Shown: piece after piece, positions 28,334-36,678 of the stretch | Layout of the letters: every line of letters begins with the position of its first letter | Position numbering within the stretch: the stretch's first letter is position 1 | Assembly: GCF_024170285.1 (NCBI RefSeq) | Contig: NZ_JALJXV010000004.1 | Location: forward strand, 186,001-250,000 | Length of the DNA stretch: 64,000 nt | DNA from: Natronocella acetinitrilica | Lineage (GTDB): Bacteria > Pseudomonadota > Gammaproteobacteria > Nitrococcales > Aquisalimonadaceae | Reading direction: 5' to 3' | The notes under the pieces: generated by a model | Told to the model about the DNA's origin: nothing | The model's database searches: none | What the model saw: the letters and a program-made list of their open reading frames with translations, nothing else | Translations under genes and position numbers: made by a program

Positions 28334-29086
28334 GTGTTTGAACCCTGGACCGTGCTCGTAGTATTCGGGGCGTTCCTGTTCGCCGGTGCGGTGAAAGGTG
28401 TTACCGGGCTCGGTCTGCCGACCGTCAGTCTCGCGCTCCTGGTTGTAGCTCTCGATCTGCCAACGGCGATGGCGCTGCTGCTGATACCGACGTTGGTTAC
28501 AAACCTTTGGCAGTCCGTGGTAGGCGGGAACGCCAAAGTCATACTCATCCGCCTTTGGCCATTCCTGCTGATGACCATCGTCACGGTATGGATAGGCGTG
28601 CTCGCCCTCGCACGCCTGGATTTCGCCCTGCTCACGGGTCTCCTTGGCGCGTTGCTGGTGATCTACTCGCTGGTGAGTCTGGGTGGAATCAGACTGACGG
28701 TCCCGCCCAGACACGAGGTGTGGGCCGGCCCCCTGGCCGGGTCTGTCAGCGGCGTGCTGACCGGTATGACCGGGTCGTTCATCGTTCCTGGAGTGATGTT
28801 TCTGCAGGCCATAGGGCTACCCCGCGACGTGCTGATCCAGGCGATGGGGATATCGTTTATCGCATGCACCGCGGCACTGGCCATTGCCCTCCAGCAATCG
28901 AACTTCTTCAGCGTGGAGCACGCGATACTGTCAGCCGGCGCGGTTGTGCCGGCCATCGTGGGAATGGTCGGCGGACAGGCGCTGAGGAAGCGCATTTCCG
29001 AGCAGCGATTCCGCACCGTATTCTTCATCGCGCTTCTCTTGCTTGGTGCGTACATCGTCGTGAATGCCATTCGTTCTCTTCTTTAA
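28334..29086 (+). CDS. TauE/SafE-family sulfite/organosulfonate exporter-like permease
   Basis: A 250-residue integral membrane protein with about eight helices and two repeats typical of TauE (first FAGAVKGVTGLGLPTVSLALL, second GSVSGVLTGMTGSFIVPGVMFLQ). Start is GTG 28334 with TGAGG eight bases upstream. TauE proteins move sulfite, sulfoacetate or other organic anions outward. No sulfonate gene is adjacent, so the substrate is open. It is a monocistronic unit between the tRNA terminator and the lower-GC patch. Confidence 0.87.
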   Translation: MFEPWTVLVVFGAFLFAGAVKGVTGLGLPTVSLALLVVALDLPTAMALLLIPTLVTNLWQSVVGGNAKVILIRLWPFLLMTIVTVWIGVLALARLDFALLTGLLGALLVIYSLVSLGGIRLTVPPRHEVWAGPLAGSVSGVLTGMTGSFIVPGVMFLQAIGLPRDVLIQAMGISFIACTAALAIALQQSNFFSVEHAILSAGAVVPAIVGMVGGQALRKRISEQRFRTVFFIALLLLGAYIVVNAIRSLL

Positions 29087-29375
29087 GGAAGCGCTGAAGT
29101 ATTGACGCCGCCGCGCTCGAGTCCGGTTTTCGTTCGTGGCTAGAAGCAAGGTGGTGCAGGTATTTCCCTGATTGGCCTGACCAATCTGTACCTGGCGAGG
29201 AGACAACTGATGCCTTGAGGGCGGAAATCCGCCCGCTGAGCCCGAAAACGGGTTCTTGGGGGCCAGATGGCTCCTGAAAAATACATGAACTCGCCACCAA
29301 AATAACGCGTATAAGTAGCGAACGACCATACTCTCGTGGTCGGCTTTGTCGGACCTCACATAGGAAGCATTATTC
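29087..29375. other. Intergenic stretch with hairpins at the edge of a lower-GC patch
   Basis: No convincing gene. Two small hairpins are adjacent: GGGCGG-AAAT-CCGCCC (29219-29234) and AGCCCG-AAAA-CGGGTT (29239-29254). They have no T run after them. From about 29270 the base composition becomes A/T-rich and stays so through the following MipA-type gene. The right end holds AGGAAG, the ribosome site of that gene. The hairpin part could be the remnant of a dispersed repeat, which cannot be tested in a single window. Confidence 0.4.
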
Positions 29376-30203
29376 ATGACAAAGTTTACAGGTTTGGTGT
29401 TGATCATTTTTATACATGGCTTCTTCTTTCAAACAGCATTCGCGCAAGACGAAAGAATAGCGTTAGTACCTTTGCCCTCAGTCGACGACTTCACCAGAGG
29501 TAAGGATGGCTGGGGTTTAGGGCTGGGCCTTGGTATTGAATATGAAACTGCATACGAAGGCTCAGACGAATTTGGTTTTGAGATCGATCCTGCTGGTGCA
29601 TTGCAATGGCGCAGAGAGGATAATATTTTCTTTTGGGCTGGTGAAGCGTTAGGTTGGCGTGGTTTACGTGCGGATACTTGGTTACTCGAGGCCCTTGTTG
29701 GATTCGATGAGGGTCGTGAAGAAAGTGATTCCGACAAAGGTCGTTTAGATGGACTCGGTGATGGCGAAGAAGGTTTCGAATTGGTTCTACAAGCACGCCG
29801 TGCTTTCGCTGCCGATTGGCGTAATTGGTTGGTTGGCCGGGTTATCGCTGGAGAGAATGGGAACCTTGGCCTCTTTGGCGTAGGCCGCCGCTTCGGCGAT
29901 AAATTTGACGGTTCCGGCTCTGAGATTAATCTCGTTGCGGTGTTGCACGATAGCGATTTTGCCAATAAAGATTTTGGCATCACCGCAAAGCAGTCTGCTG
30001 CATCCGGATTGGATGAAACTAGAATGAGCGGTGGATTTCGCTCACTTGGCATCAATTATAATTACCGGCATATTATCAACAAGAATTGGCAGATTTTCGG
30101 TGAAGCACTCTATGAGCATTATAGTAGCGACGTTCGAGCTAGCCCAATCGCTCGCAGTAACTATGAGGCCGAAGTAGGCGGCGGGTTCATTTACGTATTC
30201 TAG
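29376..30203 (+). CDS. MipA/OmpV-family outer-membrane protein, atypical base composition
   Basis: A 275-residue exported protein with signal peptide MTKFTGLVLIIFIHGFFFQTAFA and a mature beta-rich chain (GWGLGLGLGIEYETAYEGSDEFGFEIDP) ending in the aromatic pattern VGGGFIYVF typical of outer-membrane barrels. The MipA/OmpV fold matches its length and opening strands. AGGAAG lies eight bases before the ATG. Its codons are visibly richer in A/T than any neighbour (the first 60 coding bases in line 29401 are 38 percent G+C), pointing to recent acquisition. In other bacteria relatives are linked to murein enzymes or to antibiotic and oxidant response. Confidence 0.82.
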   Translation: MTKFTGLVLIIFIHGFFFQTAFAQDERIALVPLPSVDDFTRGKDGWGLGLGLGIEYETAYEGSDEFGFEIDPAGALQWRREDNIFFWAGEALGWRGLRADTWLLEALVGFDEGREESDSDKGRLDGLGDGEEGFELVLQARRAFAADWRNWLVGRVIAGENGNLGLFGVGRRFGDKFDGSGSEINLVAVLHDSDFANKDFGITAKQSAASGLDETRMSGGFRSLGINYNYRHIINKNWQIFGEALYEHYSSDVRASPIARSNYEAEVGGGFIYVF

Positions 30204-30554
30204 ATTGATTAATATTTTATTACTTTGCGTGCGCGGTGTGTCCGGATTGCTGGCTCGCGCACGACACTGTTATTGAATGCCCGCTATTAAACTCCAAGCC
30301 GTCTAAGGAACGAAGGCATGAGGCTCGACGTACTCACTGCCGACGCCTAATTCCATCGAGCGAACTTCAAGACGATCAGTGCGCGCGAAATCTAGTCAAT
30401 GGTCACCGCTTACAGTGTGCGGGAAGTCTGGAGATGCGGTGTGGCAAATGACAGTCAGCAGTTCATTGGGGCGACCAGTTGGACCTGCCCGTTAACCCTC
30501 GTAATGTTCCAGGCTTGATAAGGATGCCCTGGCTGTGGCGGACACATGCAAGCT
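30204..30554. other. Gene-free stretch, mixed composition
   Basis: 351 bases with no ORF I can support. A 71-codon ORF (30236-30451) has no ribosome site, no recognisable motif and Cys/Arg-rich random-looking composition. The left third is A/T-rich like the preceding gene and the right third returns to genome-like composition, so this is probably the right border of an inserted segment. No repeat or transposase fragment was found by eye. Confidence 0.45.
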
Positions 30555-32315
30555 TCAAGAACAAGACTCATCGACACCACCGGTTTCTGATGGTGGGCGA
30601 GTATCCCGTCTCTCGCCTTGCGCGATATCGTGATGGCTGAGCACTACAACCTCTCTTGGCCACCACTCCGGATGCTCGTCCCGAATGAAGACCATCAACC
30701 TCTCGCGGATCTGCATTTCAGCGACCCAGCCGGCGAAGGGATCGGATGCCACCAGGTAGCAGGATATCGTCTGAGCAGTCTCGGTCTGTCCCGTCACGTA
30801 GCAGGACAGATTGTGATGCTCGACAACGCTTTCCTCTTCCTTGGCGAACGCCAGAAACTTCTCCCTGATGGTCTGAATGTCGGCGCTCAAATGGAGGATC
30901 AACTCCAGTGTTCGGTACATTTTGGCGCTTTCGATCGATAAATTCTCGAAAGGCCGGGAGACAAAGTACGTTACGGGCACGATCAGTCGCCGCTTGTCCC
31001 ACACCCGCAGCTGAATGAACGTGTAGAAGATGCCTTCCACGTAGCACCACTGCCCTTCGAACATGACCAGGTCGCCGATGCGAATGGGCTTTGCCAGCGA
31101 TAGCTGAAACGAGGAAAGAATGTTGCCGAGGATGGCCTGGCCGGCAATGCCTACCAACACTGCAAGCACGCTCGCTGACGCCAGCAGCGTCAGACCCAAC
31201 GTCTCGAACAGCGGGATCTGGCTTAACACATAGACAGACACCGCGATCACCGTGACCAGAATGATGATCCGACGCACCGCATAGAGGGAGGTCAGCAGCT
31301 CGCGTTCATCCCGCGGCTTGGTGTCGTCGATTTCTCCCATGATGCGCCGTGTCACCTTGAGCAGGATGGTGTCCACCAGGCGAAGCGCTATCGTACCGAC
31401 GCCCCAGGCGATAAGAATGATCAGCAGGATGCGTATGAAGGTGGTCGCCACCGCCGTGAAGGAAATCGCGTAGTCGAGCAGTGCCTGGGCGACGAACGCC
31501 ATGACGAGAAGCGCTGTGGGGACCCTGATTCTGCCGGCAAAGATGCTTAGCGCACCGGAGGGAAACCAATACGCCAGCAGGCCGACCAGAGCGTAGACCC
31601 CCCATCCCACGAGGCCAATGGCCAGCAGGAATACCGGTATGGCGATCCACTCCCAGATCTCGAGCCCGCCGAACGAGGCCTTGAAGCGCTCCGGAATATA
31701 CTCCTCGAGTAGCGAGGGACCGTATTCCTCGTAGAGCAAGGGGATCGACGACACGCTGTTCGGCGTAATCAGCCAGATGGGCTCCTCGTCATCTACCCGA
31801 TATCGCCCCAGGCGAATGTCATAGGCTTCGCCATCCACGGTGAGAGATGCCAGTTTGATATCCCGCTGGGGCTCACCTGCCCGGCGATGCTGATCCGACG
31901 GGTCCTCGACGGCGGCGTCCGGTCGCCCGGAAAGGCGGGAAACATTGATCCACTCACCGCGCTTGAGCACCTCCGCGAGTTGTCTGGCCAGCAGGCTACC
32001 CGTCTCCTGTTGCTCGGTACTGTCCAGAGCTGAAAGGTTGAGAACATGCGCGGCGGCAGCAAACTCCTCCTGTTCGACAAACTCCAGAAAACTGCGAATC
32101 GCATCCCGTGGCGTCAGTCGCTTGAGATTGTCGGGTGGTTCATCGAGCCCGACGTTCAACGAATCGAGAGGAAACCATAGCCTCTCTTCGCCCACGGTTT
32201 CGGTTTGCTTCTCGGTCTCGCTCTCGCTCAGCAGCGTTTGCGCCACACTCTGGCCGGAAAAGAGGAAAGCGATTGCCAGGACCATCGGCAGAAGCCATGT
32301 GCCGTTTCCTTTCAT
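30555..32315 (-). CDS. MscS-family mechanosensitive channel with periplasmic N domain
   Basis: A 586-residue channel protein. Signal peptide MKGNGTWLLPMVLAIAFLFSGQSVAQ, a roughly 190-residue periplasmic domain, then membrane helices from about residue 225 and a C-terminal MscS core (GLTLLASASVLAVLVGIAGQAILGNILSSFQLSLAKPIRIGDLV, about 385-430). The pore helix Gly/Ala pattern and the beta domain (VMFEGQWCYVEGIFYTFIQLRVWD) are present. It releases solutes on osmotic downshock; the long N domain suggests a specialised (MscK- or YbdG-like) member. It is divergent from the SDR gene with a 230-bp gap between. Confidence 0.88.
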   Translation of the reverse strand: MKGNGTWLLPMVLAIAFLFSGQSVAQTLLSESETEKQTETVGEERLWFPLDSLNVGLDEPPDNLKRLTPRDAIRSFLEFVEQEEFAAAAHVLNLSALDSTEQQETGSLLARQLAEVLKRGEWINVSRLSGRPDAAVEDPSDQHRRAGEPQRDIKLASLTVDGEAYDIRLGRYRVDDEEPIWLITPNSVSSIPLLYEEYGPSLLEEYIPERFKASFGGLEIWEWIAIPVFLLAIGLVGWGVYALVGLLAYWFPSGALSIFAGRIRVPTALLVMAFVAQALLDYAISFTAVATTFIRILLIILIAWGVGTIALRLVDTILLKVTRRIMGEIDDTKPRDERELLTSLYAVRRIIILVTVIAVSVYVLSQIPLFETLGLTLLASASVLAVLVGIAGQAILGNILSSFQLSLAKPIRIGDLVMFEGQWCYVEGIFYTFIQLRVWDKRRLIVPVTYFVSRPFENLSIESAKMYRTLELILHLSADIQTIREKFLAFAKEEESVVEHHNLSCYVTGQTETAQTISCYLVASDPFAGWVAEMQIRERLMVFIRDEHPEWWPREVVVLSHHDIAQGERRDTRPPSETGGVDESCS

Positions 32316-32545
32316 GCGGGGCTTCCCCGGTTAGAGGTCCGACGCCAACCTTTTGCCGACAGCCCTGTGCATGGCGCGCAGGGCATCAGTGCACGATGCG
32401 TTCTGGGATGGGGCGGGTCAGACGCCGTAAGATGTCCCGCCCAGGCTCATGTGGTGATCTCGCATTGGCTGCAAGCCTAGAACCGCCGCATCATTGCCGT
32501 CTGTGCGGCGCGGCGCTCTCAAGCCAGGGGCGGCGCAGTGCTCGC

Positions 32546-33310
32546 ATGGTCGGCATACTTCCCCTGCTAACGAGAGTCGGAGTTTCTGAGACGCGGATTT
32601 TGATCGTTGGTGCCAGCCGGGGACTTGGCAAGGCATTCATGGAAGGTTTGGGCCAGCATGGCGACCGATTGATTGGTGTGTCGAGGAACAAGCCAGCCGA
32701 TCTTGCAATAGTCGATGCTTCAGTCGTCGTGGACTGGATCGAGACGGATCTGTCCGACCCCCTCAATGCGACGAAGGATATCGAGCGGAGCGTTCAGGCG
32801 GGCCTCGATGTCATCATCTGGAACGTGGGCATCTGGGAAGATCACGCGTTCGAGGACAATTACAGTTTCCTCGCCGACCGGGACGAGCAGATCATGGAGA
32901 TGGTCAGCGTGAATATCACGGCGACCATCCTCGGGTTGAAAAGACTGATGCCGATCCTCCTCGACTCTGGCCATCCAAGTCTGATACTCACGGGTTCGAC
33001 CTCCGGTCTGCCAAACAACGGCCAGCCTGAAGTGACCTTCACCGCCTGCAAGTTTGCACTTACGGGAATTGCGACCGCCCTTCGTGAAAGCTTTCGTGAC
33101 AGTCGTCTGGGAGTTACCTGCTTGCAATTGGGTTATTTGAACACCGAGGACTCGCTGTCTGTGCCGCTCGAGCAGGCCAGTGCAAGGGGCAATGGAGCGA
33201 TGGTCCCAGTCCACGACGTGGTGACCATGACCCGTGCCATTCTGTCGTTGTCCCCGGCATCCCTGGCACGGGAGATCACGCTGCCGGTATTGATGGATCA
33301 AAGGTTCTAG
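32546..33310 (+). CDS. SDR-family protein lacking the catalytic tyrosine
   Basis: About 254 residues from ATG 32546; upstream in-frame starts back to 32135 lie antiparallel to the MscS gene and give implausible Arg-rich sequence. The Rossmann motif GASRGLG is at 22-28, the acidic DLS at 69 and an NAG-like WNVGIW at 92. The catalytic Ser is in ILTGSTSGL (151-153). The YxxxK position reads FTACK (165-169), so the catalytic Tyr is Phe. Redox chemistry is therefore doubtful; it may bind nucleotide as a regulator or use another residue. The ribosome site is weak (GGGGCGG). Confidence 0.7.
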   Translation: MVGILPLLTRVGVSETRILIVGASRGLGKAFMEGLGQHGDRLIGVSRNKPADLAIVDASVVVDWIETDLSDPLNATKDIERSVQAGLDVIIWNVGIWEDHAFEDNYSFLADRDEQIMEMVSVNITATILGLKRLMPILLDSGHPSLILTGSTSGLPNNGQPEVTFTACKFALTGIATALRESFRDSRLGVTCLQLGYLNTEDSLSVPLEQASARGNGAMVPVHDVVTMTRAILSLSPASLAREITLPVLMDQRF

Positions 33311-33512
33311 TGTCCCGAAACAGAAGTTCGGCAATGAGCAGCCGAACGGAAAACGTGGCAGGTGCCGAGCCTGAATGCACGGCGGCCCCCCGTCCTGCCA
33401 CGGCTTGAATGATTTTTGCTGTTCCCGTGGATGAAATCGCCACGTCGCGCGTATCTATCTTTAACAATGGCGGCTGTGTGATTCCACGCGGCGATAAAGC
33501 GAGGTCGTTCCG

Positions 33513-34031
33513 TTGGAGAAATCGGCGCACTTCGACGCGTTGCAGACGCACATCCAGGCCTTGCGCCGTTATGCCTACGGGCTCTGCCGCGATCGATACG
33601 AGGCGGAGGATCTGGTTCAGGAGTGTCTGAGCCGGGCCATCGCCTCGGCCAACAGTCTGCGTCCCGGCGCCCCGCTCAAGCCGTGGCTGTTCCGCATTCT
33701 GCATAACGTCCACATCAGTCAAGTGCGCCAAAGGCAGGTGCGTGGACCAGTGCATGATCCGGACGAGGCGGACGGTGCGGTAGCGGCTGATCAGATGGCG
33801 TCCCTGGAGTTGCGCGATGTGCTGGCCGCGCTGGAATTGCTTCCATCCGAGCAGCGCGATGCCGTTTTGCTGATGGCGGTGGAAGATTTGCCCTATCGCG
33901 ACGCCGCCGATGCCCTTGGCGTGCCGCTGGGCACCTTCATGTCACGGCTTAGCCGGGGGCGCCAGGCTTTGCGGGTACTCACGGGCGAGGATCGCGGACG
34001 GCATTTGCGCATCGTAAGAGGCGGGCAATGA
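33513..34031 (+). CDS. ECF-type RNA polymerase sigma factor
   Basis: A 172-residue two-domain sigma factor. Region 2 is ALRRYAYGLCRDRYEAEDLVQECLSRAIASAN and PWLFRILHNVHIS; region 4 is ALELLPSEQRDAVLLMAVEDLPYRDAADALGVPLGTFMSRLSRGRQAL. Start is TTG 33513 with GAGG eight bases upstream; no ATG gives the complete region 2. Its stop overlaps the anti-sigma start (ATGA), the hallmark of a sigma/anti-sigma pair. The stimulus is unknown. Confidence 0.88.
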   Translation: MEKSAHFDALQTHIQALRRYAYGLCRDRYEAEDLVQECLSRAIASANSLRPGAPLKPWLFRILHNVHISQVRQRQVRGPVHDPDEADGAVAADQMASLELRDVLAALELLPSEQRDAVLLMAVEDLPYRDAADALGVPLGTFMSRLSRGRQALRVLTGEDRGRHLRIVRGGQ

Positions 34032-34810
34032 GACGGGATATAACTGAAGACGATTTGCAGCGGTTTGTCGACGGCCAGCTGAGTGCCGATCGCCTCGCAC
34101 TTGTGCGTCAGTACCTCGCGGAGCATCCCGAGGCACGGCGCCGGGTGGACGCCGATTTGCGCTGCAAGCGTGCCGTGCGGCGTCATGTCGCGGAGCAGGT
34201 GGATCGCGTTGACGATCCGGTGACAGCCGGGCTTGCCACGGAGTTGGCGGCGCGGCTGGAGCTGTCCACAAGTCGGCGGCCCTCCCCCTGGTGGCGGCAG
34301 ACCGCGGCGGCAGTGGTCCTGTTCTCCGCTGGGTGGGGTGCCAGCCTGGGTTACGACGCTTACCGGGCATGGGCCGTGCCGCCGGTGGTGAACGGTGCTG
34401 CCAAGGCCCACCAGATCTTCGCCGAGACGAACCGGCGGCCGGTGGAGCTTGCGGCGTCCGATAGCCTGGAGCTCAAGCACTGGTTCTCCGAGCACCTGTA
34501 CGCGTCGGTGGATATCCCGCAGTTGGAGGCTATCGGTCTCACCTTCATGGGTGGCCGGCTGCTCGCCACCGAGCAGGGGCCATTGGCCCAGATGCTGTAC
34601 GAGGATTACTTTGGCCGCCGGCTGTCGTTCTACATATCGCCGGCTGATGCTTACAGCGGTGCCGATGTGCAAGTCGTGAAGGTGGGCGGCTTCAGGGCGG
34701 GGTATTGGGAAGATGAAGGGCTTGTCTACACCCTGGTTGCGGACACCACCAGGGAGCAGCTCTTGACCATCGCTGCGGTGATTGGCGGAGACGAGCCGAC
34801 ATACGAGTGA
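34028..34810 (+). CDS. Membrane anti-sigma factor
   Basis: A 260-residue protein with an N-terminal anti-sigma domain (DITEDDLQRFVDGQLSADRLALVRQYLAEHPEARRRVD), one membrane helix at about residues 95-112 (TAAAVVLFSAGWGASLGY) and a 145-residue periplasmic sensor part. No zinc HxxxCxxC motif is present, so it is not a ZAS-type redox sensor. It sequesters the ECF sigma factor until a periplasmic signal acts. Start overlaps the sigma gene stop by four bases. Confidence 0.83.
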   Translation: MRRDITEDDLQRFVDGQLSADRLALVRQYLAEHPEARRRVDADLRCKRAVRRHVAEQVDRVDDPVTAGLATELAARLELSTSRRPSPWWRQTAAAVVLFSAGWGASLGYDAYRAWAVPPVVNGAAKAHQIFAETNRRPVELAASDSLELKHWFSEHLYASVDIPQLEAIGLTFMGGRLLATEQGPLAQMLYEDYFGRRLSFYISPADAYSGADVQVVKVGGFRAGYWEDEGLVYTLVADTTREQLLTIAAVIGGDEPTYE

Positions 34811-34973
34811 TCACCACGGCCTGTGGTTCCCGGGCCGAGGTTTTGGGGAACGTCGGATCCGTTCAGGTGTTGCGCCTGGCAACTGCGGCATGGCCGAGAC
34901 CAGGGCAGCGTTGGGCGGAGAGGATGCTCCCGATAACTGGCGGGACCGTCATGGTTGGGAAGGAGGTTGGGCA

Positions 34974-35462
34974 ATGGGCATTGATATGCAGCAGATCAAG
35001 CTGGGTGGGGTTGCCGTCGCAATGACACTGGCGGTTGGGCTGGGTGGTTACTGGTACGGCGCGAGCAGCCACAAGCCGGAAATCGTGCCGGTAGTCAAGA
35101 CGGGCGCGGGCTTACCGGCGGGCTCTGGTTTCGGCATTCCACTGATCACGCTCACGAGCGCGGCGCCGGGCGTACCCGTCCGCTTTGGTCCGCTGGACGC
35201 CGAGTCCACCGGGAGCCTGGTGAACCTGCAGTTCAGCACCAAGGTGGATGGACGTGGTCGGGAGGTGGCCCTGGTCAATGGCGACCTGATGCTACCGGTG
35301 CGATTTGGCCGTAACGACGAAGTGCCGAAGCAGATCAGCATTGCCTACCGCAACGGTAGCCCGGCTACCGTGCGTTACACCGGCCGACAAGGTGGTGCGA
35401 CGTTCAACATCATTGAGGAATTGTTAGTCCAGGCCACGACTGACGACGAGCAGACGAACTGA
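34974..35462 (+). CDS. Membrane-anchored periplasmic protein of unknown function
   Basis: I start at ATG 34974 since AAGGAGG lies seven bases upstream; the frame is open from 34782 but that portion reads as non-coding. About 162 residues: one membrane anchor near residues 9-27 (GGVAVAMTLAVGLGGYWYGA), then a soluble periplasmic part with beta-like strands (IPLITLTSAAPGVPVRFGP, REVALVNGDLMLPVRFG, QISIAYRNGSPATVRYTG). I do not recognise the family. It is the third gene of the ECF unit and may be its target or an additional sensor. Confidence 0.6.
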   Translation: MGIDMQQIKLGGVAVAMTLAVGLGGYWYGASSHKPEIVPVVKTGAGLPAGSGFGIPLITLTSAAPGVPVRFGPLDAESTGSLVNLQFSTKVDGRGREVALVNGDLMLPVRFGRNDEVPKQISIAYRNGSPATVRYTGRQGGATFNIIEELLVQATTDDEQTN

Positions 35463-35489
35463 GCTAGCCGATTACGGTCCGCAATCATC

Positions 35490-35513
35490 GCGCCCGGGTA
35501 CTGTCCCGGGCGC
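35490..35513. terminator. GC-rich hairpin between convergent units
   Basis: A perfect 9-bp stem GCGCCCGGG / CCCGGGCGC with 6-base loop TACTGT, 28 bases after the stop at 35462. There is no T run on either side, so termination would rely on Rho or on stem strength. It lies between the ECF unit (plus) and the VOC gene end (minus). Confidence 0.5.
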
Positions 35514-35641
35514 TGTCTCAACGAGACGCCGTCAGAAGGCGGGTCTCCATATGGCTGCAGTTAAAAGTCTGGATAACCGTCTTGCTGAATTGGCGGAGGC
35601 GGTTGAGCAACAAAGGGTTCAGCGTCGGACCGATCCTACCG

Positions 35642-36031
35642 TCAGGGGGCCCATATGAATTCAATGCGAATACCGCTCGGCTCGTAGACGATGCAATGCT
35701 TCGCTGGTCCACCTCTCAGTAACTCCGGCGCGAATTCCACGGTGACGCCCGAATGGCCTGAAACCGTGTCGAAAATCTCCTGAAGGTCCTGCTCGGAGGC
35801 GACCTTGATTGCCACATGGTGCAACCCGACGTTTGATTTTCTATCGAATGACGCGCTGTCGGCATTGGTTTGCCAAAGGGTGAAGAAGGCTTCGCCATTG
35901 GAGACGAACTTCGCGGGGTACTCCGGCACCTCCCGCACAAGAGACCAGCCCAGGCAGTCGATGAAGAAATTCGCCGTGGCCTCAAGGTCAGATACCGCAA
36001 GGCCGAGGTGGTGGATGCCGAGTGTTTTCAT
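35642..36031 (-). CDS. VOC-family (glyoxalase-fold) protein
   Basis: A 129-residue single VOC domain. Start is ATG 36031 (MKTLGIHHLGLAVSDLEATANFFIDCLGW) with GAGG in the leader; the longer ORF is not supported. Metal-binding positions are H7/H8 in IHHLGL, H in GLHHVAIKV and E in GIRIEFI, consistent with a metal-dependent isomerase, lyase or dioxygenase. It is the last gene of the nitrilase-malonate operon, 13 bases after the DJ-1/PfpI gene. The substrate is not evident. Confidence 0.8.
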   Translation of the reverse strand: MKTLGIHHLGLAVSDLEATANFFIDCLGWSLVREVPEYPAKFVSNGEAFFTLWQTNADSASFDRKSNVGLHHVAIKVASEQDLQEIFDTVSGHSGVTVEFAPELLRGGPAKHCIVYEPSGIRIEFIWAP

Positions 36032-36044
36032 TCCGGTTTTTTCC

Positions 36045-36656
36045 TCAATACGCTTCGCCGTTTCGATTCCACGGAAATTCCATGTAGTGCGCCGTGGATT
36101 TCGCCAGTTCCGGGCCGCAGTAGTCGGCGACAACCTCAAGTGCGGCATCTATGCCGGCGGCCACACCCCCGGAGAGGATCATGTTACCGCTGCGCAAATA
36201 GCGCACCTGGGTCTGGATCTGCGCGCTGGGAGCGGCATCCTGCAGCTCTTGAATGGCCCGGTGGTGGGTCGTTGCGGGTTGGTTATCCAGTAGCCCGGCG
36301 CGGCCCATTATGAGAGCGCCCGTGCACACCGAGAGGACAGTGCGCACCTGGGGAGCCATTTGCTGGAGGAAAGTCAGCAGGTGGGGGTCCCGGGACTGGG
36401 GCCGGGCACCGGGCCCGCCCGGCACCACCAGAATGTCCGGCACTGGGCAGTCACTGTATGTGCAGTCCGGCAAAAGCTTTAGCCCGTTTCGGGCATACAC
36501 GGTGTTGTTTTCCGCTGCCACCAGTCGCACAGAAAACGGTTTGCGGTCTTCGACGAAGCCGGCCACCGAAAAAACTTCGAATGGGCCGCACACATCAAGA
36601 ACCTCGACGTCGTCGAATACCACGATCGCGACATCCAGTTGTTCGTTGGCGCTCAT
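36045..36656 (-). CDS. DJ-1/PfpI-family protein, isonitrile-hydratase-like
   Basis: A 203-residue DJ-1/PfpI protein starting at ATG 36656 with GGAGG upstream. It carries Asp21 (EVLDVCGPFEVF) and the nucleophile elbow SVCTGA with Cys111 followed by Thr112. In Pseudomonas isonitrile hydratase the essential residues are an early Asp and a Cys-Thr pair in equivalent places, so hydration of a C-N triple-bond compound is plausible. Lack of a C-terminal AraC domain excludes a GlxA/FtrA regulator. It follows matB by 22 bases and precedes the VOC gene. Confidence 0.78.
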   Translation of the reverse strand: MSANEQLDVAIVVFDDVEVLDVCGPFEVFSVAGFVEDRKPFSVRLVAAENNTVYARNGLKLLPDCTYSDCPVPDILVVPGGPGARPQSRDPHLLTFLQQMAPQVRTVLSVCTGALIMGRAGLLDNQPATTHHRAIQELQDAAPSAQIQTQVRYLRSGNMILSGGVAAGIDAALEVVADYCGPELAKSTAHYMEFPWNRNGEAY

Positions 36657-36678
36657 TGGGAACCTCCGTCGATGAATT

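Noticed and set aside
29025-29300. 91-codon minus ORF near the hairpins
   Set aside because: It overlaps the TauE gene end and a hairpin region and has no start signal; not supported as a gene.
30236-30451. 71-codon plus ORF in the gap after the MipA-type gene
   Set aside because: No ribosome site, no motif and unusual Cys/Arg content; treated as non-coding.
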